Shown here in pieces: positions 17,271 through 25,703 of a stretch of DNA of 64,000 bases; positions within the stretch are counted from its first letter, which is position 1, and the number at the start of each line of letters is the position of its first letter. Origin of the DNA: AWTP1-13 sp963827545 (GTDB lineage Bacteria > Pseudomonadota > Alphaproteobacteria > Rhizobiales > Hyphomicrobiaceae); NCBI GenBank assembly GCA_963827545.1, contig CAWHBI010000031.1, forward strand, positions 1 to 64,000, written 5' to 3'. The position numbers were made by a program, and so were the translations under genes. A model generated the notes under the pieces. The model did not search any database and was not told where the DNA came from. It saw nothing but the letters and a program-made list of their open reading frames with translations.

Positions 17271-19418
17271 ATGGCGACCAGGAAATCAAAACCCACAGCG
17301 TCGAAGAAAGCGGCCAAAGCCGGCCGGAGCAGCGGAAAGGCGGCACGGCAGGCCGGCAAGACGCGCGCGGGCGCCAACCCATTGCTGGCGAAGTGGACGA
17401 CGCCGTTCGAGATGCCGCCGTTCGACCGCGTGCGCGACGAGCACTTCATGCCGGCGTTCGACCGGGCGTTCGCCGACAACGTCGCGGAAATCGAGGCCAT
17501 CGCCAAGGACCCGGCCACGCCGACGTTCCAGAACACCATCGACGTGCTGGAGCGCACCGGGCGCAGCCTCGAACGCGCTGCGAGCGTTTTCTACAACCTC
17601 GCGGGCACCGACACCAACGAGACGATCCAGGCGATCGAGCGGAAGGTGGCGCCGCGCTTCGCCAAGCACGGCATGCGCATCTACCAGAACGCCAAGCTGT
17701 TCCGGCGCGTCGATCGGCTGATGCAGGAGAAGGGCAGCCTTGGCCTCACCGAGGAGCAGACGCGCGTGCTGGAGCGCTACCGCCGCGCCTTCATCAGGTC
17801 GGGCGCCGCGCTCGACGCCAAGGCCAGGAAGCGCCTCGCCGCCATCGCCGAAAGGCTGGCTACGCTGGGCACCAGGTTCAACCAGAATGTGCTCGCCGAC
17901 GAGCAGGCGTTCCTGTTGGTGCTGGAGACAGAGGACGAGCTGGCGGGCCTGCCGGAGGCTGTGCGCGCGGCGGCTGCGCAGACAGCCAGCGAGCGCGGCC
18001 ACAAGGGCAAGCACGTGGTCAGCCTGTCGCGCTCGAGCATCGAGCCGTTCCTGCAGTTCTCGTCGCGGCGCGACCTGCGCGAGCAGGCCTATAAGGCCTG
18101 GCGCCAGCGCGGTGCCAACGGCGGCAAGACCGACAACCGCAAGATCATCGCCGAGATGCTGAAGCTGCGGGCCGAGCGCTCGCGGCTGCTCGGGTTCAAG
18201 ACCTCGGCCGACGCGGCGATGGAGTTCAGTATGGCCAAGACGCCGGCCAACGTGCGCAAACTGCTGATGGACGTCTGGAAGCCGGCCAAGGTGCGCGCCT
18301 GCACCGAGCGCGACGACCTGCAGGAGGCGGTGCGCGCCGAAGGCGGTAACTTCGAGGTGGCTGGCTGGGACTGGCGCTACTACGCGGAGAAGGTGCGCAA
18401 GTTCAAGTTCGACGTCGACGAGGCCGAGGTGAAGCCCTACCTGCAGCTCGACAGTGTGATCGATGCGGCCTTCGACTGCGCCAACAAGCTGTTCGGCGTC
18501 ACCTTCAAGGAGCGCAAGGACCTGCCCGTCTACAACCCCGAGGTGCGCTGCTTCGAGGTGACGGGGCCTGACGGGCGCCATGTCGGGCTTTTCCTGGGCG
18601 ACTATTTCGCGCGGCCCTCCAAGCGCTCGGGCGCCTGGATGTCGGGCTGGCGCGACCAGCACAAGCTCGACGCGCAAGAGGTGCGCCCGATCGTCGTCAA
18701 CGTGATGAACTTCGCCAAGGGAGCGCCAGGCGAGCCGGCGCTGCTCAGCATCGACGACGCGCGCACGCTGTTCCACGAGTTCGGGCACGGCCTGCACGGG
18801 CTGCTGTCCAACGTGACCTATCCGACCGTGTCCGGCACCAGCGTGGAGAAGGACTTCGTGGAGCTGCCCTCGCAGCTCTACGAGCACTGGTTCATGCATC
18901 CGCAGGTGCTCAAGAAGTTCGCCAGGCACTACAAGAGCGGCAAGCCGCTGCCCGAGGCGCTGCTCGAGAAGATCAAGGCGGCGCGCAACTTCAATATGGG
19001 CTTTGCGACCGTGGAGTACGTTGCTGCGGCAATCGTCGACCTCGACCTGCACGTGCTGGAGGACACGCACGACCTCGACGTCGACGCCTTCGAGAAGGAG
19101 ACACTGAACCGGATCGGTGCGCCAGCCGAGATCGGCATGCGCCACCGCATCCCGCACTTCCAGCACATCATCGGCGGCTATGCGGCGGGCTACTACAGCT
19201 ACATGTGGTCGGAGGTGATGGACGCCGACGCCTTCGGAGCGTTCGAGGAGGCGGGCAACATCTTCGACCGCGTCATCGCCAAGAGACTTTACGAGAACAT
19301 CTATTCCGCTGGCGGCAAGCGCGACCCGGCCGACGCCTACAAGGCATTCCGCGGGCGCCTCCCGACCACCAGGGCGCTGCTGGAGAAGCGGGGGCTCGCT
19401 GGGGCCGCGAGGGCGTGA
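17271..19418 (+). CDS. M3-family zinc metallopeptidase (oligopeptidase / peptidyl-dipeptidase)
   Basis: A 715-residue thimet-oligopeptidase-clan enzyme that degrades short peptides. The zinc motif HEFGH is at 502-506 in TLFHEFGHGLHGL, with the third ligand region about 25 residues on (SGTSVEKDFVELPSQLYEHW). The C-terminal substrate loop HIIGGYAAGYYSYMWSEV is typical of the Dcp/OpdA group. The first 40 residues are Lys/Arg/Ala-rich and unlike an export signal, so it is probably cytoplasmic with a basic disordered leader. ATG at 17271 was chosen over an adjacent TTG. Dcp versus OpdA cannot be decided from motifs alone. Confidence 0.92.
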   Translation: MATRKSKPTASKKAAKAGRSSGKAARQAGKTRAGANPLLAKWTTPFEMPPFDRVRDEHFMPAFDRAFADNVAEIEAIAKDPATPTFQNTIDVLERTGRSLERAASVFYNLAGTDTNETIQAIERKVAPRFAKHGMRIYQNAKLFRRVDRLMQEKGSLGLTEEQTRVLERYRRAFIRSGAALDAKARKRLAAIAERLATLGTRFNQNVLADEQAFLLVLETEDELAGLPEAVRAAAAQTASERGHKGKHVVSLSRSSIEPFLQFSSRRDLREQAYKAWRQRGANGGKTDNRKIIAEMLKLRAERSRLLGFKTSADAAMEFSMAKTPANVRKLLMDVWKPAKVRACTERDDLQEAVRAEGGNFEVAGWDWRYYAEKVRKFKFDVDEAEVKPYLQLDSVIDAAFDCANKLFGVTFKERKDLPVYNPEVRCFEVTGPDGRHVGLFLGDYFARPSKRSGAWMSGWRDQHKLDAQEVRPIVVNVMNFAKGAPGEPALLSIDDARTLFHEFGHGLHGLLSNVTYPTVSGTSVEKDFVELPSQLYEHWFMHPQVLKKFARHYKSGKPLPEALLEKIKAARNFNMGFATVEYVAAAIVDLDLHVLEDTHDLDVDAFEKETLNRIGAPAEIGMRHRIPHFQHIIGGYAAGYYSYMWSEVMDADAFGAFEEAGNIFDRVIAKRLYENIYSAGGKRDPADAYKAFRGRLPTTRALLEKRGLAGAARA

Positions 19419-19608
19419 GCAGTCACCGGGCTGTCACATTTCTGGTCGATGGCCACTTCAAAACTTCTCAGGCTCCATAGACAGTTGCACGCGTCTCTTT
19501 CATGCCGAACTTAGTGTTTACCATGCCCGCATAAGGTGGAGCGCATGAAGTGTGTCCGGGCTGTCGACCGGTCGCGGGCGCAAGAAAGTTGCATGAGGAA
19601 TCCATAAA

Positions 19609-21471
19609 ATGACGGTTTTCTTCGTGGGGTTGCTGCTGGGAGCGATTCTTGCGGTCCTCGGCCCTTCGCTGGTGCCGCAGAGCATGAGGAGCGGGCTGAC
19701 CGACACCGCATTGCGCCTCATCGGTGCCGCAGCAATCCTCGTCTCGATTGCGTCGACCTCGTTCGTTCACGTGCCGGACGGGCATTTGGGTCAGCTGTTC
19801 CGCGTTTACGGCGGAGGGCCGCTCACCGAAGGCCGGATCGTGGCTGTGCGCAGCGAGAATGGCCCGCAAGCCAAGGTCCTGACGCCCGGCTTCCATCTTT
19901 GGCTGCTGGTGAATGTCCTCTACAACGTGGACACCACCAAGACCGAGGTGAGCATCCCGAAAGGACGAGTGGGCCTTCTCACCGCCAAGGACGGCGCGGC
20001 GCTGCGAGCTGGCCAGGCCTTCGCCGACCCGTTCGGCGCCAAGTTGGGCAACCAGATGCTCGACGCCGAAACGTTCCTGTTGAACGGCGGTCAACGCGGT
20101 CCGCAATTGACCGTACTCACCCCCGGCAAATACCGCCTCAATCAGTATTTGTGGGACGTTACGGAAGTGGGTGCAAGAGAGGTCAAGGCCGGGTTTGTCG
20201 GTGTCGTGAAGTCAAACGTACATGCCGACGTGGACTTCGGCACGCTGAAGGCCAGCAAGCCGGCAAGCTGCGAAGTCGTATCGGCGGGCAAGGCCGATGA
20301 AAAAGGCAGGCTCGAAGCGCCGATCGTGCCGGTCGGTTGCATTGGCGTCTGGGACAAGTCTCTGCAACCCGGACAGTACTACGTCAACCCAGAGGCGTTC
20401 TTGGTCACCGAGATCGACACACGCGCGCAAGTCTGGAGCTACGCCGGCGGCTACCGCCGGGCCAACATATCGCTCACCGTGGATGCCAAGGGCGACATTG
20501 TGCAGAACCGGACGGAAGTGGAAGTTCCTCAGGAAAAGGACAACGCCGATCGGGCAATCTTTGTAAGGATGGAAGGTTGGGATGTGCCGCTCGAGCTGCG
20601 TGTGGTGACCCAGGTCGCCCCAGCAGACGCCTCGTGCGTCGTTGCGGGCGTCGGCAGCTTGAAGCAGGTCGAGGAGCGCGTCCTGACCCCCTCCATTCGT
20701 GCGATCACGCGCGATGTCGCGGGCGGCAGCTACGAGATCACCGAAGCCAGGGTGGATGAAAATGGCAAACCCATCCTCGACAAGGACGGCAAACCGGTCT
20801 TTGTCACGGTCAACCGGCCAACGAAGGTCCTGGACCTGATCAATCAGCGCCCCCTGATCGAGGGCGAAATCGAGCGCCGCATTCGTCCGGAAGCCCACAA
20901 GTCATGCGTCACGATCCGCGGCATCCGCCTGGGCGAGCCGGCAATTCCCCCGGAGCTGCTGGTCGCGGTTCGGCGCGAGCAGCTCGCGATCCAGCTGGCG
21001 AGGGCTTTCGTCCAGGAGAAGGCCGCCCAGGAAAAGCGGGTCAACTCGGAGAAGGCGAAAGCAACGGCCGATCAGCAGGCCAAGCTCGTCGAGGCGGAAA
21101 TCAACGTGCAACGTTCCGTGCAGAACGCACAGGCGGCGCGCAACGAGGGGCAAGGCGAGCGTGACAAGCTGTCCCTGATCTCCGAAGGCCAGCAGAAGCA
21201 GGTTAGCGTGCTGGGACCCGAGGCGACGGTGCGGTTGCGTCAGTTCGAGCTGGCGCTGGACACCACCTCCAGGTTTGCCAACGCGCATCCGGAAGTGTTC
21301 ACGGCAGCCCTCTCCAACGCCCAGAAGTTCGTCCCGAACGTCCAGGTGGGTTCCGGCGGAGCCGATGGCATTGCCGGCATGCTGATGGCGATCCTCGGAC
21401 AGTCGCTCACCGGGCCACCAGCGGCTGATCCCAAGCGGCCCCCGGCATCGCCGGCAGGGGCTCAACGATGA
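19609..21471 (+). CDS. SPFH/Band-7 domain membrane protein
   Basis: A 620-residue stomatin/flotillin-like protein, probably forming membrane scaffolds. Two hydrophobic segments lie near the N-terminus (FFVGLLLGAILAVLG and LIGAAAILVSIAS), followed by the prohibitin-homology region (VPDGHLGQLFRVYGGGPL, with a long insertion) and then, from about 460, a charged coiled-coil (ARAFVQEKAAQEKRVNSEKAKATADQQ) as in flotillins. The C-terminus is Gly/Pro-rich. It is larger than a minimal SPFH protein. GAGGA lies 9 bases before the ATG. The next gene encodes a UPF0114 membrane protein in the same direction about 107 bases on, so they may work at the same membrane site. Confidence 0.85.
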   Translation: MTVFFVGLLLGAILAVLGPSLVPQSMRSGLTDTALRLIGAAAILVSIASTSFVHVPDGHLGQLFRVYGGGPLTEGRIVAVRSENGPQAKVLTPGFHLWLLVNVLYNVDTTKTEVSIPKGRVGLLTAKDGAALRAGQAFADPFGAKLGNQMLDAETFLLNGGQRGPQLTVLTPGKYRLNQYLWDVTEVGAREVKAGFVGVVKSNVHADVDFGTLKASKPASCEVVSAGKADEKGRLEAPIVPVGCIGVWDKSLQPGQYYVNPEAFLVTEIDTRAQVWSYAGGYRRANISLTVDAKGDIVQNRTEVEVPQEKDNADRAIFVRMEGWDVPLELRVVTQVAPADASCVVAGVGSLKQVEERVLTPSIRAITRDVAGGSYEITEARVDENGKPILDKDGKPVFVTVNRPTKVLDLINQRPLIEGEIERRIRPEAHKSCVTIRGIRLGEPAIPPELLVAVRREQLAIQLARAFVQEKAAQEKRVNSEKAKATADQQAKLVEAEINVQRSVQNAQAARNEGQGERDKLSLISEGQQKQVSVLGPEATVRLRQFELALDTTSRFANAHPEVFTAALSNAQKFVPNVQVGSGGADGIAGMLMAILGQSLTGPPAADPKRPPASPAGAQR

Positions 21472-21578
21472 GATCAAGACCCGGCGGTCGCGTTCTGGCT
21501 TGAGTCACCGCCTTGCCGCACGCGAAAGGCGCGTGGCATACACGGCGCTGGACCACTTTTCCCAGAGGGTGGGCGGCC

Positions 21579-22160
21579 ATGAACGAACGCGCACGGACCT
21601 TGGAGAACTTGCTGGAGCGGCTGCTCACTGCCAGCCGCTGGTTGCTCGCCCCGTTCTTCCTCGGGCTGGCGCTCGGCATCGTCATCCTGCTGATCAAGTT
21701 CGTGCAGGAGTTCTATCACCTGGCGGTGCGCGCGCTGTCGATCAGCGAGACGGAGGCGATCCTCGGCATGCTGACCCTGGTCGACCTGGCGCTGACGGGG
21801 GCGCTGGTGCTGATCGTGATCTTCTCGGGCTACGAGAATTTCGTCTCCAGGATCGACCACACCACAATTCGCAGCTGGCCCGCATGGATGGGCTCGATCG
21901 ACTTCACTGCGCTGAAGATCAAGCTGCTCGGGTCGATCGTCGCGATCTCGGCGATCCAGCTCCTGAAGCAGTTCATGGCGGTGAAGACCGCGTCGGACCG
22001 CGAGCTGATGTGGTACGTGGTCATTCATGTCGTGTTCGTGGTGTCGAGCGTGCTGCTCGCCCTGTCCGACCGGCTGAGCGGCGAGACCAAGACGGCTGCC
22101 GCGGAGAAGGAGGCGCCGGCAAGCCCGGCCGCCGACACAGACCGGCAGGGGCGCACATAG
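21579..22160 (+). CDS. UPF0114 (YqhA-like) membrane protein
   Basis: A 193-residue integral membrane protein of the UPF0114/YqhA family, function unknown. Three or four hydrophobic segments are visible: WLLAPFFLGLALGIVILLIK, MLTLVDLALTGALVLIVIF, IKLLGSIVAISAIQLLKQF and VVIHVVFVVSSVLLALSD; the motif SGYENFVSRID after the second is a family hallmark. The polar Ala/Pro tail is variable. The ATG at 21579 was chosen since the upstream in-frame extension is Arg/Trp-rich. It lies between the SPFH gene and the saccharopine-dehydrogenase-like gene, all on the plus strand with short gaps. Confidence 0.88.
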   Translation: MNERARTLENLLERLLTASRWLLAPFFLGLALGIVILLIKFVQEFYHLAVRALSISETEAILGMLTLVDLALTGALVLIVIFSGYENFVSRIDHTTIRSWPAWMGSIDFTALKIKLLGSIVAISAIQLLKQFMAVKTASDRELMWYVVIHVVFVVSSVLLALSDRLSGETKTAAAEKEAPASPAADTDRQGRT

Positions 22161-22181
22161 GTTCCGGAGTGGGGATCAACC

Positions 22182-23288
22182 TTGCAGCGCGTTGTCGTGC
22201 TCGGCGGCTATGGGGCCTTCGGTGGCCGGGTTGCGGAGCGACTGGCGCGCGTGGCCGGCATCGAGCTGATCATTGCCGGCCGCCGCGAGGAACAGGCGCG
22301 AGCCTTCGCCGCACGGCTCGCAACGCGAGCGCAGGCGAAAGTTGCCGGCATGGGTCTCGATGCCGCGGATATCCCCGCAGCCGTACTCGGCGATATCCTG
22401 CCGGCGGTGTTGATCAATGCAACAGGCCCCTATCAGGACCAGGACTACAGCCTGGCACGGGCGTGCATCGCCGCGCGCGTGCACTACCTCGATCTCGCCG
22501 ATGCTCGTGGGTTCGTGAGCGGCATCGGCGCACTCGACGCAGAGGCACGAAACGCCGGTGTGCTGGTCGTGAGCGGGGCGAGCACGATGCCTGCCGTGTC
22601 GGGGGCGGTGGTCGACGCTCATGCCGTGCAGTTCGCCCGGCTGAGTGCGGTTAGAACCACCATTGCGCCCGGAAACAACTTCGACCCCGGTCTTGCCACG
22701 GCGCAATCGATCCTGGGTACGCTCGGAAGGCTGTTGGAGGATCCCAGCACGGCCGGTGGTGGGCATCGTTACGGCTGGCAGGGGCTGCAGCGCCAGAATT
22801 TGCCCGGTCTCGGCGCGCGCTGGCTGGGCCTCTGCGACGCACCCGACCTCGATCTTTTTCCCGGGCGATATCCGGGCCTCGAGAGGATCAACGTCTACGC
22901 TGCCCTGGAGGTCGGTGCGTTTCACCTCGGCCTATGGAGCCTTTCCTGGCTGGTCCGCGGCGGCTTGCTTCGCCACCCGCAAAGACTGGCGGGCCCGCTG
23001 CTCGCGGCCAAGCGCCGGCTGGGCTTCCTCGGCTCCGACCGGGGCGGCATGCTCGTCACGCTGGAAGGCCTGGATCACGGCGGCGGCCCCAAGAAGACGG
23101 AATGGTCCCTCGTCGCCGGCAGCGGTCACGGGCCTCACGTGCCCGCGACGCCATCGGTATTGCTTGCCAAGCAGCTCATCAGCGGGGAATTGCAGACGCG
23201 CGGGGCCATGCCTTGCGTCGGGCTCTTCACGCTCGCCGATTTCCTCGCGGAAATCGCCGACCTCGACATCACCGCAGGCACCGCATGA
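22182..23288 (+). CDS. Saccharopine dehydrogenase-like NAD(P)-binding protein
   Basis: A 368-residue Rossmann protein. The dinucleotide motif GGYGAFGG is at 8-15, followed by a basic residue after beta-2 (IIAGRRE), which favours NADP. The family-typical NATGPYQDQDY segment lies at about 85-95 and HYLDLADARGFV follows. Membership of the saccharopine-dehydrogenase fold does not imply lysine metabolism; many bacterial members reduce or rearrange lipids or unknown substrates. Start is a TTG at 22182. Its stop overlaps the DUF4166 start by four bases (ATGA), so the two are translationally coupled, a pairing seen in other genomes. Confidence 0.85.
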   Translation: MQRVVVLGGYGAFGGRVAERLARVAGIELIIAGRREEQARAFAARLATRAQAKVAGMGLDAADIPAAVLGDILPAVLINATGPYQDQDYSLARACIAARVHYLDLADARGFVSGIGALDAEARNAGVLVVSGASTMPAVSGAVVDAHAVQFARLSAVRTTIAPGNNFDPGLATAQSILGTLGRLLEDPSTAGGGHRYGWQGLQRQNLPGLGARWLGLCDAPDLDLFPGRYPGLERINVYAALEVGAFHLGLWSLSWLVRGGLLRHPQRLAGPLLAAKRRLGFLGSDRGGMLVTLEGLDHGGGPKKTEWSLVAGSGHGPHVPATPSVLLAKQLISGELQTRGAMPCVGLFTLADFLAEIADLDITAGTA

Positions 23289-23839
23289 CGCTGCCGCTCT
23301 ATCGCCGCCTTCTCGGCGCTCGCTTTGACCAGCTTCCGGCGCCGGTCGCCGACCTGCACAACGTAACCGCCACCAGCGTCTGGACCGGCCGCGCCGACGT
23401 GGAGCGGGGAAATTCGCTGGCAAGCCGAGTGGTGGCGTCGCTGTTCGGGCTTCCGCCGGCGGGCCGCGATCAGACGCTGCAGGTGGTATTCGACCCCATC
23501 GAAGGCAGGGAGATCTGGCAGCGCAAGTTCGGCAGCAAGGTATTCCGCTCCGTGCAGTACGAGCGCGCCGGCCTGCTGCGCGAGCGGATCGGGCTGGTCG
23601 TCTTCGTCTTTGCACTCGACGTATCGGCCGATGGGATGGCCCTGAAGCTCGACGGCGTTTGCATCCTGGGCGTGCCGCTGCCACGCTGGCTCAACCCGTC
23701 CGTGCGCACGCTCGAGTGGGCCCACGGCGGCCGCTACCATTTCCAGGTTGAGGCGAGCCTGCCACTGCTGGGTCCGGTGGTGCGCTACTCCGGCTGGCTG
23801 GAAGGAGCAACCGACAGCGCTCGACCAGAAGATGCTTGA
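23285..23839 (+). CDS. DUF4166 protein
   Basis: A 184-residue protein of the DUF4166 family, which is often fused to or encoded beside saccharopine-dehydrogenase-like proteins. Visible family features are LPAPVADLHNVTATSVWTGRADVERG near the N-terminus, EIWQRKFGSKVFRS in the centre and WLNPSVRTLEWAHGGRYHFQVEASLPLLG near the end. No signal peptide or membrane span is obvious. It starts inside the stop of the preceding gene (ATGA overlap) and is followed by a 130-base gap before the next operon. Function unknown; probably acts with its partner. Confidence 0.85.
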   Translation: MTLPLYRRLLGARFDQLPAPVADLHNVTATSVWTGRADVERGNSLASRVVASLFGLPPAGRDQTLQVVFDPIEGREIWQRKFGSKVFRSVQYERAGLLRERIGLVVFVFALDVSADGMALKLDGVCILGVPLPRWLNPSVRTLEWAHGGRYHFQVEASLPLLGPVVRYSGWLEGATDSARPEDA

Positions 23840-24041
23840 TGCGGCGGCGAAGATCTCTGTAGCATGATCGTCAGTCGGGGTAACCTTGACGCAATATTGA
23901 GATCGCACGCCGCTTTCGATTGGGCTTAGCTGCCTTCCCTCGACAGTTTTCGAGCGCCTGAGGTTTCCTGCATGCGCCGCACAATTATTCCGATCACAGC
24001 TGGTCCGATCACGGCTTGTTCGATCACGGCTTGCGAGTATC

Positions 24042-24500
24042 GTGCCTCTTGTCGGCTCGGCGCTGCTGCTCTGCGCCATCGTCGCATCTGCCCAAGAGCG
24101 CACACCAGAACGTTCGGCTGCTGCATCACACAAGGTCGCCATTCACGTCGACGACAACGATGCCAAAGTGATGAATCTGGCGCTCAACAACGCCAAGAAC
24201 GTCCTCGACTACTACCAGAAGAAGGGTGAGACGGTTGCGATCGAGATCGTCACCTGCGGTCCAGGCCTGCACATGCTGCGCGCCGACACGAGTCCCGTCA
24301 GACAGCGGATTGCCGAGATGTCCGTCGCCGCGCCGGAGGTCTTGTTCTCCGCGTGCGGCAACACGCAGGCCGGCATGTCGAAGCAGGAAGGCAAAGATGT
24401 CCCTCTCATGAGGGAAGCCAAATTGGCTCCATCGGGCGTGGTGCGCCTGATCGAGCTGCAGGAAAAGGGCTACGCGTACATTCGTCCGTCGGGGCGCTGA
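24042..24500 (+). CDS. DsrE-family periplasmic protein (5' end uncertain)
   Basis: A DsrE/DsrF-like protein: KVAIHVDDNDAKVMNLALNNAKNVLDYY followed by EIVTCGPGLHML and FSACGNTQAGMSKQEGKD are the fold's usual segments. As called from the GTG at 24042 it has 152 residues, with a hydrophobic signal core (VGSALLLCAIVASAQ) that lacks positive charge. An ATG at 23972 in another frame has GAGG eight bases upstream and opens MRRTIIPITAG; removing one base near 24035 would join the two into a complete signal peptide. That stretch is made of three 15-base direct repeats (23990-24034). The gene leads an operon with the TAXI binding protein. Confidence 0.75.
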   Translation: MPLVGSALLLCAIVASAQERTPERSAAASHKVAIHVDDNDAKVMNLALNNAKNVLDYYQKKGETVAIEIVTCGPGLHMLRADTSPVRQRIAEMSVAAPEVLFSACGNTQAGMSKQEGKDVPLMREAKLAPSGVVRLIELQEKGYAYIRPSGR

Positions 24501-24528
24501 CGGCTTACTTTCAGGTGTGTGGGGAAAC

Positions 24529-25698
24529 ATGACGCCAGGCAAGAGCCGACCAATACATCACGCTGCTGTTTGGATCAGCAGCCTGTTGGTCTCGATTTTC
24601 TTTGTTGCAACAGAGACCAACGCCCAGCAGCAGGCCAAGCGCAAGCCGTACGACGCCGAGATGCGCGGCAAGCTCAATGCATCGACGATCGGGCTCGCCG
24701 CCGGTCAGCTCGAGGGTGCGCCCCTGCGCTTTGCCACCGAGCTTGCTCGCGTCGTCGACGACGGCGGCAAGATGCGCGTGTTTCCCATCGTGACGCGCGG
24801 GCCTTTTGAGAACGTCTATGATCTTTTGTACGTGCGCGGCATCGATGCGGCAATCATCTACGGCGACGTGCTCGAGCACTTCAAGAAGGACACCAGGATC
24901 TCGAACATCGAGCAGCGCATCCACTTCATCACGCACCTGTTCCCGTCCGAGCTGCACGTGTTCGTCCGGCCGGAGATCAAGAGCCTGGATGATCTCGCCG
25001 GAAAGCCGGTGAACTTCAATACGCATGGCACCGCCGCTGCGTATTCCGGGCCCATCATCTTCGAGCGGCTCGGCATCAAGGTGGAGCCGCATTTCAACCC
25101 CCATCCCGTGGCGATGGCCGAAATGGCCAAGAGCAACCAGTACGCCGCCGTAGTTTTCGTCTCCTCGAAGCCCCTGGATCCGTTCGTGAAGCGCAAGTGG
25201 CCGGAGGGATTCAAGTTCCTCCCGGTTCCACTCACCGAAAAGCTGGAAGAGTACTATCTGCCGGCTCATCTCGAGGCGACCGATTATCCGGGCCTCATTC
25301 CAGACGGAGCCAGCATTCAGACGATAGCGGTGCCAGCCGTGCTCGCGGTCTACGCCTGGCCCCAAGGAAGCGAGCGGTACACGCGCCTCACACGCCTGGT
25401 CGACTACATGTTCGAGCGGTTGCCCAAGCTGCAGACCGAAGCAGGCTATCACCCGAAATGGAAAGAGATGAACCTTGCGGCGAACGTGCCAGGCTGGCGG
25501 CGTTTCCGACCCGTCCAGGAGAAGCTCGTCGCTGCAGCTGCCGCAAAAGCTGACACCTCGGCAGATGGCGGCGCGGCTCTCAAACAGGCTATTGCGCGTC
25601 TCGTCCCAGGAGACCCGTCAGAGCAGAACAAGCTGCTGCAAAAGTACCTGCCTCAGGTTGGAGGCGATCGAAAGGGCAGGCCCCAATCCGGCCGGTGA
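24529..25698 (+). CDS. TAXI-family TRAP transporter solute-binding protein
   Basis: A 389-residue exported binding protein. A signal peptide is visible (WISSLLVSIFFVATETNAQ, cleavage after about residue 33). The TAXI-family features are NASTIGLAAGQLEG near the mature start, the RVVDDGGKMRVFPIVTRGPFENVYDLLYVRGID segment and LAGKPVNFNTHGTAAAYSG. Family members bind small carboxylates such as glutamate or glutarate. No TRAP permease (DctM/Q-like) is next to it; instead the neighbours are a DsrE protein upstream (28 bases) and a TolA-like repeat protein downstream (5 bases). It may serve a distant permease, or sensing rather than uptake. Confidence 0.85.
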   Translation: MTPGKSRPIHHAAVWISSLLVSIFFVATETNAQQQAKRKPYDAEMRGKLNASTIGLAAGQLEGAPLRFATELARVVDDGGKMRVFPIVTRGPFENVYDLLYVRGIDAAIIYGDVLEHFKKDTRISNIEQRIHFITHLFPSELHVFVRPEIKSLDDLAGKPVNFNTHGTAAAYSGPIIFERLGIKVEPHFNPHPVAMAEMAKSNQYAAVVFVSSKPLDPFVKRKWPEGFKFLPVPLTEKLEEYYLPAHLEATDYPGLIPDGASIQTIAVPAVLAVYAWPQGSERYTRLTRLVDYMFERLPKLQTEAGYHPKWKEMNLAANVPGWRRFRPVQEKLVAAAAAKADTSADGGAALKQAIARLVPGDPSEQNKLLQKYLPQVGGDRKGRPQSGR

Positions 25699-25703
25699 TC
25701 CTC

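Noticed and set aside
16439..17557. 372-codon minus-strand open frame before the M3 peptidase
   Set aside because: It overlaps the start of the peptidase gene and several palindromes, and is Arg/Ser/Pro-rich without motifs.
17286..19166. 626-codon open frame antisense to the M3 peptidase gene
   Set aside because: The HEFGH peptidase on the plus strand is certain; the antisense frame has no recognisable domains.
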